Assembly: GCA_025936205.1 (NCBI GenBank)
Contig: JAICTU010000020.1
Location: 1 to 35,764, forward strand
Source: Polyangiaceae bacterium
Lineage (GTDB): Bacteria > Myxococcota > Polyangia > Polyangiales > Polyangiaceae
Length of the DNA stretch: 35,764 nt
Reading direction: 5' to 3'
Shown here: one piece after another, positions 7,715 through 16,463 of the stretch
How the letters are laid out: the number at the start of each line of letters is the position of its first letter
Numbering within the stretch: the stretch's first letter is position 1
Translations under genes and position numbers: made by a program
Notes under the pieces: model-generated
Told to the model about the DNA's origin: nothing
What the model saw: the letters and a program-made list of their open reading frames with translations, nothing else
Database searches by the model: none

Positions 7715-9028
7715 ATGCACGATCGCGGCCGGGCAGTCAGCAAAGCGGCAATCATCCTCCCAGCGGCCCTGCTGTCGCTGCTCGCGGCGTGTTCGGACAG
7801 CGGTGGCTCGGGTCACTCGCCCGCGTCCGCCCTCGCCGGCAACAACTCCACTCCGAGCACCTCCGGCGGCGCTGCCGCCGCGGCCAGCGGCGCAGCCCCG
7901 AACGGCTCGCCCGCGAACGCTTCCGGCGCGCTGACGCCCGCCGGCTCCAGCGCGAGCAACGAAGGCAACCCCAACGTGGGCGGGCTTCAGAATCCCGCGC
8001 CGGGTGGCGGCTCCGGCGGCCTGCCGGCAGCGATGGCACAGCAAACCCCGGCTCTGAAGTTCGCGGGCCGCGTCGAGGTGGCCGGCGCCGACGACGCGAG
8101 CTTTGCCTGGTCGGGCAGCGGCGTGATCGCGAATTTCTCGGGCAGCTCGGTCGCGGTGCGCCTGGGCGGCGGGCAGCAATACACGGTGCTGATCGACGGC
8201 ATGCTGCAGCCCAAGCTCACGTCAACGGGCGGGCTCGACCTGCTGGCGAGCGGCCTCGCTGACGGCCCGCACACGGTGGAGCTCTATCGCCGCACCGAAG
8301 CGAATCAGGGCGAATCGCGCTTTCAGGGCTTCGATTTCGCGGGCGGGCAGCTGCTCGCGCCGCCGGCCCCCAGCGAGCGCCGCATCGAGATCGTGGGCGA
8401 CTCGATCACCGCGGGCTACGGCAATGAGGGCGCGGACATGAACTGCGGCTTCTCCCCGGACACCGAGAACCACTACCTCACGTACGGTGCGCTCAGCGCG
8501 CGCGCTCTCGGTGCGGAGCTGAGCACGGTGGCCTGGTCGGGCAAGGGCGTCGTCTGCAATTACGGGGACGACGCGAGCAGCTGCACGGATCCCCTGCCCC
8601 CCTATTACGATCGCTCGCTGCCCGCGCGCGCCGACAGCGCCTGGGATTGCAGCCGCTGGCAGCCGCAGGCGGTGGTGATCAATCTCGGCACCAACGACTT
8701 CAGCACCGCCATGGATCCCACGCAGGATCAGTTTGAGCAGGCGCTGGGCACGCTGTTCGAGCACATGCGCGCCCAGTATCCGGAGGCATTGATCCTGGCC
8801 ACGGTGGGCCCGCTGCTGACCGGCGCTGACCTCGCCACGGCGCGCACGTACATCGCCAACGTGGTGCAGAAGCGCAACGACGCGGGCGACGCCAAGGTGC
8901 AGGCGTTCGAGCTCGCGCCGACCAATGCCGCGGACGGCTACGGCTGCGACTGGCACCCGAGCTTGAAGACCCACCAGGTCATGGCCGAGGCGTTGACGGC
9001 CAAGCTGCGTGAAGAGCTCGGCTGGTGA
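7715..9028 (+). CDS. CE2-type SGNH esterase lipoprotein
   Basis: The 437-residue protein is a carbohydrate esterase that probably removes acetyl groups from polysaccharides at the cell surface. ATG 7715 was chosen because TTTGGAGG precedes it. A lipoprotein signal ends at LLAAC, followed by a Ser/Gly/Ala/Asn linker to about residue 105. A beta-sandwich (FAGRVEVAGADDASFAWSGS... QYTVLIDG... DGPHTVELYRRTE) matches the CE2 N-terminal domain. The SGNH hydrolase domain starts IEIVGDSITAGYGNEG (catalytic Ser), has LGTNDFS (Asn) and ends DWHPSLKTHQVMAE (Asp and His). The whole catalytic set is present. CE2 enzymes act on xylan or glucomannan acetyl esters; the natural substrate here is not known. The 292 bp after it hold no gene. 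Confidence 0.85.
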   Translation: MHDRGRAVSKAAIILPAALLSLLAACSDSGGSGHSPASALAGNNSTPSTSGGAAAAASGAAPNGSPANASGALTPAGSSASNEGNPNVGGLQNPAPGGGSGGLPAAMAQQTPALKFAGRVEVAGADDASFAWSGSGVIANFSGSSVAVRLGGGQQYTVLIDGMLQPKLTSTGGLDLLASGLADGPHTVELYRRTEANQGESRFQGFDFAGGQLLAPPAPSERRIEIVGDSITAGYGNEGADMNCGFSPDTENHYLTYGALSARALGAELSTVAWSGKGVVCNYGDDASSCTDPLPPYYDRSLPARADSAWDCSRWQPQAVVINLGTNDFSTAMDPTQDQFEQALGTLFEHMRAQYPEALILATVGPLLTGADLATARTYIANVVQKRNDAGDAKVQAFELAPTNAADGYGCDWHPSLKTHQVMAEALTAKLREELGW

Positions 9029-9320
9029 AGGCGGCGTAGCCGCGCTTTCAGCCCCGTTTCGACCCCACGTCTCGCTGAGCAGCGCCCGCACCAAAACGGA
9101 AACAACGCCACAAAGGGCCGTTCTGCGGCCTGAAAAATCGATGGCCGCAACGCGACCACTTGCCCGCGCGCGATGTCGCCGCAGTGAATGCGTCCTATAG
9201 CCCTGCGGACCGGGGCATCCCGTATACCTCGAGAGTCTTTTGCCTGACAGGTAGCCAGCTGCGCTGGCCCGCGGCCGCCCGAACGGTGCTGTCTGAGCAA
9301 GGGGCGGGCTGGAGCGAAGC

Positions 9321-12245
9321 ATGGCATCTACGAGTCGTAAAGTTGGCATCATCGGGTTTGTGCTGAGCGCCGCGGTGGCCTGCACTCAGCTGTTCGGCGG
9401 CGAGCGCAAGAACACGCTGGCGCCGCTACCCGGCAACCAGCCGACTTTCGGCGGCGGCATGTTGAATCCAGCGCCGGTGCCCGGCGGCATCTGCGCGACG
9501 GGACAATATCAATGCAACGGTGCCTTACTCCAGACTTGCGCGGACGACCTGCAGAGCTGGGTGACGGTGCAGCGCTGCGGCGCGGCCGCGCTCTGCCAGG
9601 CGAATCCCGCGACCTGTCTGGCCGCCACCTGCGCCGCGGACGAGATGACGTGCGCGGGAGCGGTCTTGCAGAAGTGCAACGCCGATCGCACCGGCTGGGA
9701 CCTGTTCGACACCTGTCTGTCACCCGCGCACTGCAACGCCAACCAGCGGCAGTGCCTGCCGGAGCCCTGCAATCCGGGCGATCGTCGTTGTGACCGCAGC
9801 CAGTCCGACCAGTCTCCGGTGCTGGAGGTGTGCAGTGACGATCGCGCCAGCTGGAATCAGCTCGACGCCTGCGTCACCCGCGAACTGTGCGAGCAGACCC
9901 TGACCAGCGTCGGGCTCGGAGGCCTGGTCGTGGGCAGCGACGGCATGCTGCAGGTCGAGCCGTCCAGCGATCCCAGCACGGTCGTCAAATGCAATCTGCC
10001 CGCGTGTGCCGTGGGCGAAACGCGCTGTGACGGGGCCCGGCTGGAATACTGCTCCGAGGGCCGCACCGGCTGGATCACGGCCGAAGAGTGCGCGTCGGAA
10101 GCCCTGTGCCAGGCCAGCCTCGGCAACCTGGGCAGCAGCGGCGAGCCCCAGTGTACGCCGCCCGCCTGCGCTGCCGGCCAGCACCGTTGTAGCGAGACCG
10201 GCGTGTTGCAGGTGTGCAGCGAGGACCGCAGCGGCTTCCGCGATCAAGAGCAGTGCATCGGCGCGCCCTTTTGCAACGCCGTGCTCGCGGATCAAGGCCA
10301 GCAGGGCTGCCGCGACGCTCCGTGCGAGGCCGGTCTTGCACAGTGCAACGGCGCGCAGATCCAGGTCTGCCGCGACGACCGCACCGCCCTCGACCCCGTG
10401 GGAGCGCCCTGCGAGAGCGCCGCGCTATGCAACGCCGAGGATGCGACGAACGCCTTCTGCGAAGCTCCGCTCTGTCACCGCGGCGCGACCAGCGGGGACG
10501 AGTTCCGCTGCGATGGCGCGCAACTGCAACGCTGCAACGAGTCCCTGACCGTCTACGATACGGTTCAGACCTGCGTCACGGCGGCGCTGTGCGACGCGAG
10601 CCAGCGCCAGAATGGCTGCCGGCCCCCCGTGTGCCAGCCGGGCCAGTTCGCCTGCAACAACGGCTTCTTGCAGACCTGCAACGAGGACCAGACCGGCTTC
10701 GACAACCTGGAGAACTGCGGGTCGCAGGCGCAGTGCGACGCCAACGCGGGCCGCTGCGCCGACCCGTGCGAGCCGGGCAGCACCCGCTGCAACGCCAGCA
10801 ACGGCGATCTGGAGCGCTGCACTGACCGCCTGACGGGCTGGCAGCCGATCGCCGATTGCCCCAACGTGCGTCTGTGCGACGCGGTGAACAACCGCTGCAA
10901 CATCTGCGTGCCCGGCGAGTTCAGCTGCGCCGACGGCCAGCTGCGCCAGTGCGCCGCGGATGGCCGGACCTTCGCGCGCACCAACATTCCGCCCGAGTGC
11001 GCGCTCGACCCGAGCACCAGCGGTGGCGGGATCCGTGCTTGCGGCCCGAACAACCAGGTCGTCATCAACCCGTGCCCGCTCGGCTGCAGCCAGAACCGCT
11101 GCAACGAGTGCTTCCAGGGCCAGACCCAGTGCGTGGGCACGGGCCAGGTGCGCAGCTGCGTCAACGGTTTCTTCGGCGCGCCCAGCAACTGCAGCGACGG
11201 TAACTTCTGCAACGGCACCGAGACCTGCCAGAACAACCAGTGCGTGGGCGGTGCTCAGCCCAACTGCGGAGCGTTCGGCTGCCAGCTGAATCGCTGCAAC
11301 AATTGCAGCGGCGGCCAGTGCGCGAACGGCACGCAGTTCCAGACCTGCGACAACGGCTTGCTCAGCGCTGCACGCAACTGCCCGGCGGGGCAGCAGTGCC
11401 AGGGCGGCGGCAACTGCCTCTTCAACTGCGCGCAGACCAACTGCAACGACAACAACTCGTGCACCAATGACACCTGCAGCACCACGGCCGGCTGCCAGCA
11501 CTCGAATGTCGCCAACAGCTCGCAATGCATCAACGGCGACATCCAGAGCTGCACCAACGGTGTCCCCGGTACGCAAGACTGCGGCGCCAACGGCTGCAAC
11601 CCGGGCAGCACCTTCTGCAATGCGTGTACCGCCAACACCCCGGCGACGTGCGTCAACGGCCAGCGCCGCAGCTGCGTGAACGGCCAGTTTCAGAACGCAA
11701 ACTGCCCCGCGGGTCAGCAGTGCCAGAACGGCGCTTGCGTCAACACGCAGATCTGCACCCCGAACTCGGTCCTCTCCTGCACCGGCAGCACTCAGACCGT
11801 GTGCAACGCCGCAGGCACCGGCACCGCCACGCGCGCCTGCGGCGCCGGGCAGGTCTGCTCCGGCACCGCCTGCGTCACCCCCGCCGCGCCCGCGCCCGTG
11901 TGCAGCGCAGGCGTGCTTCGCTGCACCAACAACGCGCTGGAGATCTGCAACGCGACCCGCACGGGGTTCACCGCTGCTCCGACCTGCGTAGGCAACACCA
12001 CCGCCCGGCTCTGCCGGAACAACGCCGTCGTCACCCAGACCTGCGGGGCCACCGCCTGCCGTGCACCGCTCTGCACGGCCGCCGGCTGCACCACCGTGGC
12101 TGGACCCGACGGTGGAACTTGCACCGCCACCGGCATCACCAACGGTACTTGCAGCAACGGTGCCTGCGTCGCGGCTTGCCAGGTGAACGGCTGCGCCAAC
12201 GACGGCATTTGCAACTCCAACGGCTCGTGCTTCGTGCCGCGCTGA
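9321..12245 (+). CDS. Large Cys-repeat surface lipoprotein
   Basis: The 974-residue protein has a lipoprotein signal ending LSAAVAC (Cys21) and GGAGCG before ATG 9321. After a short linker come about ten modules of 45-65 residues with the pattern C-x-G-A-x-L-Q-x-C-x-x-D-R-T-G-W...C...C...C (for example GAVLQKCNADRTGWDLFDTC and GARLEYCSEGRTGWITAEEC). From about residue 600 a second type of module begins, shorter and richer in Asn and Gly (VRSCVNGFFG..., CNDNNSCTNDTC). One further RTGF module (ALEICNATRTGF) lies near residue 875, and the protein ends in an EGF-like CQVNGCANDGICNSNGSC. The Cys are probably paired in disulphides, giving a rigid rod on the outer surface. Such proteins are typical of myxobacteria, but function is unknown; adhesion or a stalk role is only a guess. 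Confidence 0.8.
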   Translation: MASTSRKVGIIGFVLSAAVACTQLFGGERKNTLAPLPGNQPTFGGGMLNPAPVPGGICATGQYQCNGALLQTCADDLQSWVTVQRCGAAALCQANPATCLAATCAADEMTCAGAVLQKCNADRTGWDLFDTCLSPAHCNANQRQCLPEPCNPGDRRCDRSQSDQSPVLEVCSDDRASWNQLDACVTRELCEQTLTSVGLGGLVVGSDGMLQVEPSSDPSTVVKCNLPACAVGETRCDGARLEYCSEGRTGWITAEECASEALCQASLGNLGSSGEPQCTPPACAAGQHRCSETGVLQVCSEDRSGFRDQEQCIGAPFCNAVLADQGQQGCRDAPCEAGLAQCNGAQIQVCRDDRTALDPVGAPCESAALCNAEDATNAFCEAPLCHRGATSGDEFRCDGAQLQRCNESLTVYDTVQTCVTAALCDASQRQNGCRPPVCQPGQFACNNGFLQTCNEDQTGFDNLENCGSQAQCDANAGRCADPCEPGSTRCNASNGDLERCTDRLTGWQPIADCPNVRLCDAVNNRCNICVPGEFSCADGQLRQCAADGRTFARTNIPPECALDPSTSGGGIRACGPNNQVVINPCPLGCSQNRCNECFQGQTQCVGTGQVRSCVNGFFGAPSNCSDGNFCNGTETCQNNQCVGGAQPNCGAFGCQLNRCNNCSGGQCANGTQFQTCDNGLLSAARNCPAGQQCQGGGNCLFNCAQTNCNDNNSCTNDTCSTTAGCQHSNVANSSQCINGDIQSCTNGVPGTQDCGANGCNPGSTFCNACTANTPATCVNGQRRSCVNGQFQNANCPAGQQCQNGACVNTQICTPNSVLSCTGSTQTVCNAAGTGTATRACGAGQVCSGTACVTPAAPAPVCSAGVLRCTNNALEICNATRTGFTAAPTCVGNTTARLCRNNAVVTQTCGATACRAPLCTAAGCTTVAGPDGGTCTATGITNGTCSNGACVAACQVNGCANDGICNSNGSCFVPR

Positions 12246-12259
12246 TTGCACCGGGGATC

Positions 12260-12285
12260 GCCGGCAAGCCACGGGGCTTGCCGGC
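12260..12285 (+). terminator. Hairpin after the Cys-repeat gene
   Basis: GCCGGCAAGCC (12260-12270) and GGCTTGCCGGC (12275-12285) form a perfect 11-bp stem with a 4-nt loop, 14 bp after the stop codon. No T-tract follows, so it may act with Rho or as a bidirectional stop for the convergent WYL-regulator gene. Confidence 0.55.
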
Positions 12286-12331
12286 AGCCGTCCGCTCGCC
12301 CGTGCGCGCGCCAGCGTGACCGCACGAGGCA

Positions 12332-13024
12332 CTAGACCTGCGCGGGGATGTTTTCACGCTCGCGCCACTCGCGCAGTAGCGCGGAGCGCGCGCGCGGCAG
12401 GGCGGAGGGCAGAGTCACCCAGCGCCGGATGCGATCGCTACGAAACGAACGGAAATCCTTGCGCTGCTCGCACCACGCCACCACCACCCGCACGCGCTCG
12501 AAGAAACCGAGCGCGACAGGCCAGATGACCCGCGTGCTGGTGGCATTGCGCTGATCCACATAGTCGATCTCGGCCTTTTGCTCGCGGCGCAGGGCACGGC
12601 GGATCTCGGCCAGATCCACCTGCTCCGCCGGGCGCTCGCGCGCGGGTCCCGCGAGCAAGCCCGTGCCGTCGAGCATCACCCGCAGCTCTCTGGGCAACAC
12701 GGCGCGCAGCTTGGCCACCACCTCTGCTGCTGCGCGCCCGAGCGCGTCGTCCCCGTGCTCCGTGCTGAGCCGGAGCCCGAGCGCGATCGCCTCCAGCTCC
12801 TCATCGCTGAACATCAGCGGCGGTAGCAAGAAGCCGGGCTGCAACAGGTACCCGATCCCCGCCTCACCCTCGATGGCGGCCCCCTGCTCCCGCAGCGTCT
12901 GCACGTCGCGGTACACGGAGCGCACCGAGACCTCCAGCTCCTCGGCGAGCGTCGCGGCGCTGACCGGCGCGCGGTAGCGCCGCAACAACTGCACGAGACG
13001 CAGCAGGCGATCCGCGCGGGACAT
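12332..13024 (-). CDS. YafY/DeoR-type WYL-domain transcription regulator
   Basis: The 230-residue regulator has an N-terminal winged helix (RADRLLRLVQLL... LAEELEVSVRSVYRDVQTLREQGAAIEG, residues 2-55) and a GIGYLL link to a middle segment (FSDEELEAIALGLRLS). The WYL ligand-binding domain lies at about 145-215 (AEIDYVDQRN... WPVALGFFERVRVVVAWCEQRKDFRSFRSDRIRRW). In this group the W-Y-L triad is often changed, as here. WYL domains bind nucleotides or nucleic acids in some members. It lies 40 bp downstream of a VOC-protein gene on the same strand, a common pairing in which the regulator controls its own operon. It is probably a repressor, inferred from family. Confidence 0.85.
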   Translation of the reverse strand: MSRADRLLRLVQLLRRYRAPVSAATLAEELEVSVRSVYRDVQTLREQGAAIEGEAGIGYLLQPGFLLPPLMFSDEELEAIALGLRLSTEHGDDALGRAAAEVVAKLRAVLPRELRVMLDGTGLLAGPARERPAEQVDLAEIRRALRREQKAEIDYVDQRNATSTRVIWPVALGFFERVRVVVAWCEQRKDFRSFRSDRIRRWVTLPSALPRARSALLREWRERENIPAQV

Positions 13025-13064
13025 CGGCTCATGCTGCCATGATCTGTCAGCAGCCTCCAGCGCC

Positions 13065-13430
13065 TCACGCGCCGGGGTCGTTCAAGCCCACGGTATTGCC
13101 GTCCGTATCCAGCACGATCGCGATGCTCCCCTCCGGACCCACCAGGGTCTTGGGCAGCACGACCTTCGCCCCCGCCCGCTCCGCCCGCGCCAGGATCGCA
13201 TCGAGCTGCCCGCCGGCGTTCAAATAGACCAGCGCGCCGCCGCCGGGCGCGCGCCTCGGATCTTCCACCAACGCTCCGCTGACCCCCGGCTCCTCGTGGG
13301 GGAACAGGGCATAGGGCAACCCGCCAAACAGCTCGCGACGCATCCGCGCGCCGAGCAGCGCCTCGTAGCAGGCCACTGCCCGCTCCATGTCCCGCACCGG
13401 CAGCTCGAAATGATGGAGGGCGTTCTTCAT
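13065..13430 (-). CDS. VOC-superfamily (glyoxalase-like) protein
   Basis: The 121-residue protein starts at ATG 13430, preceded by GGAGAAG on the minus strand. It is one vicinal-oxygen-chelate fold: two beta-alpha-beta-beta-beta units beginning HHFELPVRDMERAVACYEALLG and later LVYLNAGGQLDAILARAERAGAKVVLPKT, ending DTDGNTVGLNDPG. Members bind a metal or small hydrophobic ligand; some are resistance or lyase enzymes. Here the first His (HHF) and a Glu near the end of the first repeat are candidate metal ligands, but no substrate can be given. It is the first gene of a two-gene unit with the WYL regulator. Confidence 0.85.
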   Translation of the reverse strand: MKNALHHFELPVRDMERAVACYEALLGARMRRELFGGLPYALFPHEEPGVSGALVEDPRRAPGGGALVYLNAGGQLDAILARAERAGAKVVLPKTLVGPEGSIAIVLDTDGNTVGLNDPGA

Positions 13431-13882
13431 CTGACTTCTCCGTATTGTCTCGTCCGCGGCAGCGCGCCGCCGACTCGACAGACTCTGGCTGACCCCGGTG
13501 ACAGTTCTTGTCAGCAGCGTGCGCTGGGTTCGCCAGGGGCTTACAAAGCCCCGAGGTGTCGCTCGGTGACGCGCGGCGGCAGCCCGGCCCCCATACAGCC
13601 TCACTCGAAGCGGAGCTCAACTCCGCTGCTGTGTCTGTCGCTCAGCTGAACACACTTACGCGTTAACGTTGTGCGACAGCGCTCGAGCTTGTCATGGAGC
13701 GACGGTGCAACTCTTGGTGCGACCAGCGCCGTGGCACCCGTGCAACTTCGAAGCTCCTTTTCGCACGCAGAAGGCGGCATCGAGCGGCGCTCGAGCTATG
13801 CTGCGCAGCGAGCACCGAGTGCGCGGGGTGCGCGCGCGTCCGGTGCCGGCTCGGGAACTCCCCGAGAGAAGGAGTTGGGGAT
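13431..13882. other. 452-bp divergent intergenic region
   Basis: It separates the VOC gene (leftward) from the Cys-rich lipoprotein (rightward). Two short stems are visible: GGGGCTT/AAGCCCC (13536-13552, 3-nt loop) and AGCGGAG/CTCCGCT (13609-13627, 5-nt loop). A frame continues upstream from the lipoprotein but its product is Arg/Cys-rich and looks non-coding. No other gene is supported. Confidence 0.45.
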
Positions 13883-14470
13883 ATGCGCGGTGCGTGGTCC
13901 ACAGCAGTGAAGATGACCGGTGCGGGGTTGGCGCTCGCAATGTGGGTGGGTTGGGGCTGCGGCGACGCGTCAGAGCGCTCGCTGGACGCCGACAATCGCG
14001 ATGCACCGCGCCTGACCGACCTGCGCTCGACGCTGATGCCCCCTTCCAAGGACGCGCTCCAGGCGCGCGCCGGCAGCGAGTCGAGCGAAGCGAGCAGCAC
14101 TGCGAGCGCGCCGCAGGCCGACGAAGACGAACCAGCATGCCAGGACACCTGCTCCACCAAACACTACGAGTGCGGTAAGGTGTGTGGCAAAGACTGCGGC
14201 AAGTGCCGCGACGGCGAGGAGTGCCGCAACGGCAAGTGCGAGTGCAACTCGAGCTGCGACGGCACCCGCTGCGCCAACGCCTGCGGCCAGGCCTGTGAAT
14301 GCGCCGCCGGCACCGTATGCGACGCGAGCGGCCTGTGTATGCCGCCGGACCAGGCCTGCACGGGGCCCGACTGCGCGCCGGCGCAGCCAGGAGCCCAGCA
14401 GCCCCAGCAGCCCGGACCGCACCTGCCGGGCCCGAGCGAACCGCCGAATCCAGTGCCCGTCGAGCCGTGA
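13883..14470 (+). CDS. Small Cys-rich secreted protein or lipoprotein
   Basis: ATG 13883 lies 8 bp after AAGGAG, which decides the start. Residues 1-26 look like a signal (KMTGAGLALAMWVGWGC); the Cys at 26 may be lipidated although the lipobox is weak. After a polar linker of about 60 residues comes a block from about residue 89 to 170 with more than 18 Cys, including CGKVCGKDCGKCRDGEEC, NSSCDGTRCANACGQAC and a GTVCDASGLC ending. The spacing of two to six residues suggests tightly disulphide-bonded knots. The tail is Pro/Gln-rich (QPGAQQPQQPGP). Function is unknown. The gene ends 17 bp from the convergent membrane-protein gene. Confidence 0.65.
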   Translation: MRGAWSTAVKMTGAGLALAMWVGWGCGDASERSLDADNRDAPRLTDLRSTLMPPSKDALQARAGSESSEASSTASAPQADEDEPACQDTCSTKHYECGKVCGKDCGKCRDGEECRNGKCECNSSCDGTRCANACGQACECAAGTVCDASGLCMPPDQACTGPDCAPAQPGAQQPQQPGPHLPGPSEPPNPVPVEP

Positions 14471-14486
14471 TCCGGCCGGCGTTGGC

Positions 14487-15260
14487 TCAGAAGCTGGCGG
14501 TGGCCTTGGTGTGCTTCGAACGCTTGGACCTGGACGTCGTGGGCTGCGCGAGCTTGAAGGCCGCGGCCGCCGCTGCCTGTTTCAGGGGGCTCGACTCGGA
14601 CTGCGCCTTCTGATGGCGGGAGCGGCTGCGCTTGCCCTTCTTCTTGTGCTTGCCCGGCTTCTCGGGCGCGGCATCGGCGGATGAATCATCCTCGGCGGGC
14701 TCGGGCGCAGCGGCCGGCGCCTCCTCGGCCACCACGGCCGTACCCGCGACGGCCGTGACGACGGGCGCCTCGACGGCGGGCGCGGCCACAGGCTCGGGCC
14801 TCGGCAGCTGAGTACCAGGAGCAGCTGCGCCGGCAGCAGATGACAGCGCGGGCCGCACCGCAGCCACGACCTCCGCGGTCGGTAACGCCGACGCGACCGC
14901 CGAAGCGCTCTGCAACCCACCGCGGAAGAACTTGGCGCCCGAGAACACGATCCCCAGACCGATCATCGCGCCAAATCCGAGGCTCAGGGTCCAGCGCTGC
15001 CAGGGCTTGCGCGCCACCAGCCAATCCACGCCGCTGAGCTGCAGATGCTCCAGCTTGCGCAACGAGCCGCCGGTGTTCGCGTCCACCCATTTGCGCAGCG
15101 ACCAGGGCGGCGCCACGGGCAGGCTATTCCGCAGGGCGTCGTTCGAGACCGACAACCCCGCCATTCTCGGATCCGGGGCGGAGAGACGCGCTGCGAATTC
15201 CTCTTCGGTGAGCAGCGCCTCGGAAGACCCCCTGTCGCGATTGGTGGATGAGGTGATCAT
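14487..15260 (-). CDS. Single-pass membrane protein with Ala-rich and basic tail
   Basis: ATG 15260 gives 257 residues (MITSSTNRDRGSSEALLTEEEF...). The N-terminal ~90 residues are cytoplasmic-looking. A transmembrane segment lies at about 95-113 (WTLSLGFGAMIGLGIVFSG) followed by GAKFF. The remainder is low complexity: Ala/Pro/Glu, then a basic run with repeated Lys-Arg and Ser (KHKKKGKRSRSRH), ending KHTKATASF. Such a tail could reach into the periplasm and bind acidic polymers, or DNA if the topology is reversed. No family is recognised. It is convergent with the Cys-rich gene. Confidence 0.6.
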   Translation of the reverse strand: MITSSTNRDRGSSEALLTEEEFAARLSAPDPRMAGLSVSNDALRNSLPVAPPWSLRKWVDANTGGSLRKLEHLQLSGVDWLVARKPWQRWTLSLGFGAMIGLGIVFSGAKFFRGGLQSASAVASALPTAEVVAAVRPALSSAAGAAAPGTQLPRPEPVAAPAVEAPVVTAVAGTAVVAEEAPAAAPEPAEDDSSADAAPEKPGKHKKKGKRSRSRHQKAQSESSPLKQAAAAAAFKLAQPTTSRSKRSKHTKATASF

Positions 15261-15433
15261 ATAGATGCGTGTATGCAGCGATCGTACTTGATGGAGCGCC
15301 ACTTGCCCACCGTGTAGGTGCGAATGATGGCCACTTTGGGTGAACCGCTCCGCATCATTCTCCACAAGCGAGTGAGCGGCCGGGCCTCCGTTGGAACGTT
15401 CCGCGCGCCGCGTCGGTGCACCCTCGCCCCATT

Positions 15434-15507
15434 GCCGAACGCTGCGCCGAACGCTGCGCCGAACGCTGCTCCTACATGGTGCGCCGAACGCTGCTCCTAC
15501 ATGGTGC
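15434..15507. repeat. Tandem repeats at the 3' end of the LysR gene
   Basis: The 12-mer GCCGAACGCTGC occurs three times head to tail (15434-15469). From 15458 a 25-bp unit beginning with this 12-mer and ending CTACATGGTGC is perfectly repeated at 15458-15482 and 15483-15507. The right copy covers the stop codon and the final codons of the LysR gene, so the left copy is a duplicate of the gene's end. This looks like a recent slippage event. Confidence 0.8.
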
Positions 15508-16381
15508 GCGCCCCGAGCACACCTGCAAGCCAGCCCAAAAAGGCCTCCGTACGCGCGTTCCCTCGCAGATCGACGTGGGTCACCCCCCACAGCTCGCGCT
15601 CGGGACCGACCAAGCGCGGCAACAACCGCTCCAGCCGCGGCTCCCGCGCCGCGACGAGCACGGGCAAAAGTGCGATGCCGTGCCCCTCCGCGCAGGCCAC
15701 CACCTGCGCCGTCGTCGTATTGGTGCGCAGCACATAGCGCAACTCCGGCACGGAACGCCGCAGCCACTTCACCTGCGGCAACTCATCCAGCGCCGCATCG
15801 AAACCGATCCAGTCGTGCGCCGACAGCGCGGCCAACCCCCGCGGCGCAGCCCGCGACTGCAGATACTCCCGGCTCGCGAACAACGCCAGCTGCAACACCC
15901 CCAGCCGCCGCGCGACCAACGACGGCTCCTTCGGCCGCAGCAGACGCAGCGCCACATCGGCCTCCCGCCGCGACAGATCGACGACCCGCGTATCCGAGCG
16001 CAGCTCCAGCGACAACGCTGGATGCGCGCGCCGAAACTCCGCCAGAGCCGGCAAGAGCACATAGTGCAACAGACCGTCGCTGGCGGTGACGCGCACCAAC
16101 CCCTCCAGCCGGCGATCGGCCCCGACCAGCTCACGCTGCAGCTCCAACGCTTCCAGCTCCATCCGCTCGGCGTGCGACACCAACCCCAGCCCGGCGCCCG
16201 TGGTGTGCAACCCCTCCGGCGTCCGGGCGAACAAACGCGCCCCGAGCGCCTGCTCCAGCGCGCTGATGCGCCGGCCCACGGTGGTCGCGTTCACCCCCAG
16301 CTGGCGCGCGGCACGCTTGTGACTCCCCAGACGATGGACCGCCAGAAACACCCGCACGTCATCCCACAACATGGGCTGCAT
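15497..16381 (-). CDS. LysR-family transcription regulator
   Basis: The 294-residue protein starts at ATG 16381 (ATG 16372 is also possible). Residues about 4-65 are the LysR winged helix (DDVRVFLAVHRLGSHKRAARQLGVNATTVGRRISALEQALGARLFAR). Two Rossmann-like effector subdomains follow, with a central GLVRVTASDGLLHYVLLPALAEF and LSLELRSDTRVVDLSRREADVALRL. It is divergent from the isochorismatase-like gene, and a dyad TTGCA-N9-TGCAA lies between them. It therefore probably controls its neighbour in response to a small molecule. The last codons are tandemly duplicated beyond the stop (15458-15482), with no change to the protein. Confidence 0.85.
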   Translation of the reverse strand: MQPMLWDDVRVFLAVHRLGSHKRAARQLGVNATTVGRRISALEQALGARLFARTPEGLHTTGAGLGLVSHAERMELEALELQRELVGADRRLEGLVRVTASDGLLHYVLLPALAEFRRAHPALSLELRSDTRVVDLSRREADVALRLLRPKEPSLVARRLGVLQLALFASREYLQSRAAPRGLAALSAHDWIGFDAALDELPQVKWLRRSVPELRYVLRTNTTTAQVVACAEGHGIALLPVLVAAREPRLERLLPRLVGPERELWGVTHVDLRGNARTEAFLGWLAGVLGARTM

Positions 16382-16383
16382 TC

Positions 16384-16402
16384 TTGCACGCACGAGCTGC
16401 AA
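16384..16402. promoter_or_regulatory. LysR-type dyad operator
   Basis: TTGCA (16384-16388) and TGCAA (16398-16402) are perfect inverted arms 9 bp apart, matching the T-N11-A pattern of LysR-family binding sites. It sits immediately upstream of the LysR start codon and about 60 bp before the isochorismatase-like start, so one site could serve both. Confidence 0.5.
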
Positions 16403-16463
16403 TCTCACGCACTCCCGCGACCCCGCATTCGGCGGCATCCTCCTGCTGCACCGGAGGACCCCA

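Noticed and set aside
10425..12332. 635-codon open frame opposite the Cys-repeat gene
   Set aside because: Its Ala/Val/Gly/Arg-rich product is the shadow of the regular TGC codons on the other strand.
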